A stretch of 64,000 bases of DNA from assembly GCF_014851915.1 (NCBI RefSeq), contig NZ_JACVAP010000004.1, positions 186,001 to 250,000 of the forward strand, in the 5' to 3' direction. The notes beneath the pieces are model-generated. The model ran no database searches. It had not been told where the DNA came from and worked only from the letters and a program-made list of their open reading frames with translations. Source of the stretch: Xanthomonas sp. XNM01 (GTDB lineage Bacteria > Pseudomonadota > Gammaproteobacteria > Xanthomonadales > Xanthomonadaceae). This document shows, one piece after another, positions 63,039 to 64,000 of the stretch. Each line of letters opens with the position of its first letter. Within the stretch, counting starts at the first letter, position 1. Position numbers and translations under genes: made by a program.

Positions 63039-64000
63039 ATGTCGTTGTTCAAGCGTGTGGTGGTCTCGGGACTGTTTCTGGCTGCAGGCGGTGCATGGGC
63101 GTCCGACGACGCGTGCAGCGTGCGCGAGTACGGCATGACGTACTACACCGAGCTGGCCGGCCAGCACGGGCGCTGCATCGGCCGCCTGAGCGAGGGCCTG
63201 GCGACGATCAAGCTCGACGGCCTGGAAGGCGCGATCGACGCCGACGGACGCATGGTGGTGCCGCCACGTTTCAGCTGGCTGCGCCCCTTTTCGCAGGGAC
63301 TGGCCGCGGCAAGCGACCCCGGGACAGGGAAGACCGGCTTCATCGATCGCACCGGTGCATGGGTCATCGCGCCGCAGTTCGATAGTGCCGATCATTTCAG
63401 TGCCGGCGGGACCGCGGTCGTGCGCTTGGCCGGCTACGTGCAGGCGCTGATCGACCGGCAGGGCACGGTGCTGCGGCGGATGCCGCCCGATGTGGAGATC
63501 GAACCCGGCTACGGTGTCGATCCGTTCCCGGCCGGCGTGGCCCGGGCCGTGTTCAAGCGCCCGCCGGTGCTGGTGCATCTGGACGGCCGCCAGCTCGCGC
63601 CGCCCACCGACATCCAGGTGCGCGCCTGGGAACCGCAGATCGGGCGCTTCGTCGCGCAGGTGCCTGGCGGCGGCATGGGCGTGCTGGACAGCGAATTGCG
63701 CTGGGTGGCCGAGCCCGGGCTGCAGCGCATTCCGCCGTTCGCTGGCGACCGCGCCGCGGCGACCCTGGCCTCCGGCCGGATGGTGCTGATCGATCGCGAC
63801 GGGCGTCGCCAGGGCAGCGCGGACCATGCGCAGCTGGTCGCTGCCGCCCCCGGGCTGTGGCTGGCCTCCGACGGGCACGGCACCCCGGCGATGCTGATCG
63901 ACGACCACGCACGGGTGCTGGATGCCGACGTCGCCGGTGCGCTGGACGCGCCGTTCGGCGACTGGTTCGTGCATCGCCAGGGCGAGCGCGGGCTGGTGCT
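63039..64000 (+). CDS. Secreted WG-repeat protein (3' end cut by window)
   Basis: At least 320 residues, open to the right edge. Signal peptide (MSLFKRVVVSGLFLAAGGAWA), then repeated units of about 40 residues with GYIDRTG/F-W-IAPQF patterns: EGAIDADGRMVVPPRF, TGFIDRTGAWVIAPQFDSA, QALIDRQGTVLRRM, MGVLDSELRWVAEPG and AMLIDDHARVLDA, matching the WG (KWG) repeat family. Such proteins are secreted with no known activity. The start at 63039 is set by the signal peptide. Relation to the formaldehyde genes is unknown; it has a hairpin between. Confidence 0.85.
   Translation, partial: MSLFKRVVVSGLFLAAGGAWASDDACSVREYGMTYYTELAGQHGRCIGRLSEGLATIKLDGLEGAIDADGRMVVPPRFSWLRPFSQGLAAASDPGTGKTGFIDRTGAWVIAPQFDSADHFSAGGTAVVRLAGYVQALIDRQGTVLRRMPPDVEIEPGYGVDPFPAGVARAVFKRPPVLVHLDGRQLAPPTDIQVRAWEPQIGRFVAQVPGGGMGVLDSELRWVAEPGLQRIPPFAGDRAAATLASGRMVLIDRDGRRQGSADHAQLVAAAPGLWLASDGHGTPAMLIDDHARVLDADVAGALDAPFGDWFVHRQGERGLV

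Overview
The window is about 70% GC, densely packed and free of mobile elements, rRNA or tRNA genes. Gene order and protein types point to a gammaproteobacterium of the Lysobacteraceae/Xanthomonadaceae, something like Luteimonas or Lysobacter: a DUF484 gene next to xerC and hslVU, an AcrR/SmeT-controlled RND pump, a cytochrome c4-DsbA-DsbA-endonuclease cluster opposite engB, and a plant-type GshA. The family assignment is inference; genus and species cannot be read from the sequence. The left edge cuts the DUF484 gene and the right edge cuts a WG-repeat gene.

Layout. 1-7.3 kb: DUF484, XerC recombinase, a secreted EreA/ChaN-like protein, DUF3079 and DUF1203 proteins, then hslV-hslU behind a good sigma-32-type promoter, facing a histone-H1-like gene across a hairpin-rich spacer. 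7.7-10 kb: serine hydrolase and an Asp/Glu racemase-family protein. 10.1-16.7 kb: TetR repressor divergent from an RND efflux operon (adaptor, pump, outer membrane channel), with a palindromic operator inside the pump promoter. 16.9-17.3 kb: a tandem repeat. 17.3-23.1 kb: the complete ligase-associated DNA repair cassette on the minus strand (exonuclease, ATP-dependent ligase, Lhr-type helicase, PdeM), every junction overlapping. 23.4-25.9 kb: DUF2946 and an OprC-like copper receptor. 26.2-28.4 kb: an EAL-CBS-GGDEF protein and a Rap1a-like protein, then a gene-free spacer carrying three DnaA-box-like 9-mers. 29-33.8 kb: deaminase, ElaA, UbiE, M1 aminopeptidase, lipoprotein. 33.9-37.5 kb: a two-propeller GGDEF sensor and a small membrane protein. 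38.1-49 kb: PfkB kinase, then the cell-shape and wall cluster mreBCD-mrdA-rodA-mltB-rlpA-dacA. 49.4-52.6 kb: endonuclease-like protein, two DsbA proteins and cytochrome c4, divergent from engB. 54.3-55.6 kb: gshA. 56-59.5 kb: a giant CheB-CheR-PAS-HWE kinase with a receiver-only partner. 59.7-64 kb: a lipoprotein, and a formaldehyde detoxification locus (frmR, frmA, DUF3658, fghA) with its operator, followed by the truncated WG-repeat gene.

How genes work together. gshA makes the first intermediate of glutathione, which FrmA and FghA need to clear formaldehyde; FrmR senses it. MreBCD, PBP2 and RodA form the elongasome, with MltB, RlpA and PBP5/6 trimming the wall. The repair cassette joins nuclease, helicase, ligase and phosphoesterase activities in one translationally coupled transcript. 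I found no clearly unprecedented system. The best leads are the DnaA-box cluster, the repair cassette, the CheB/CheR-kinase module, the DUF3658 gene inside the formaldehyde locus and the H1-like protein beside hslVU.
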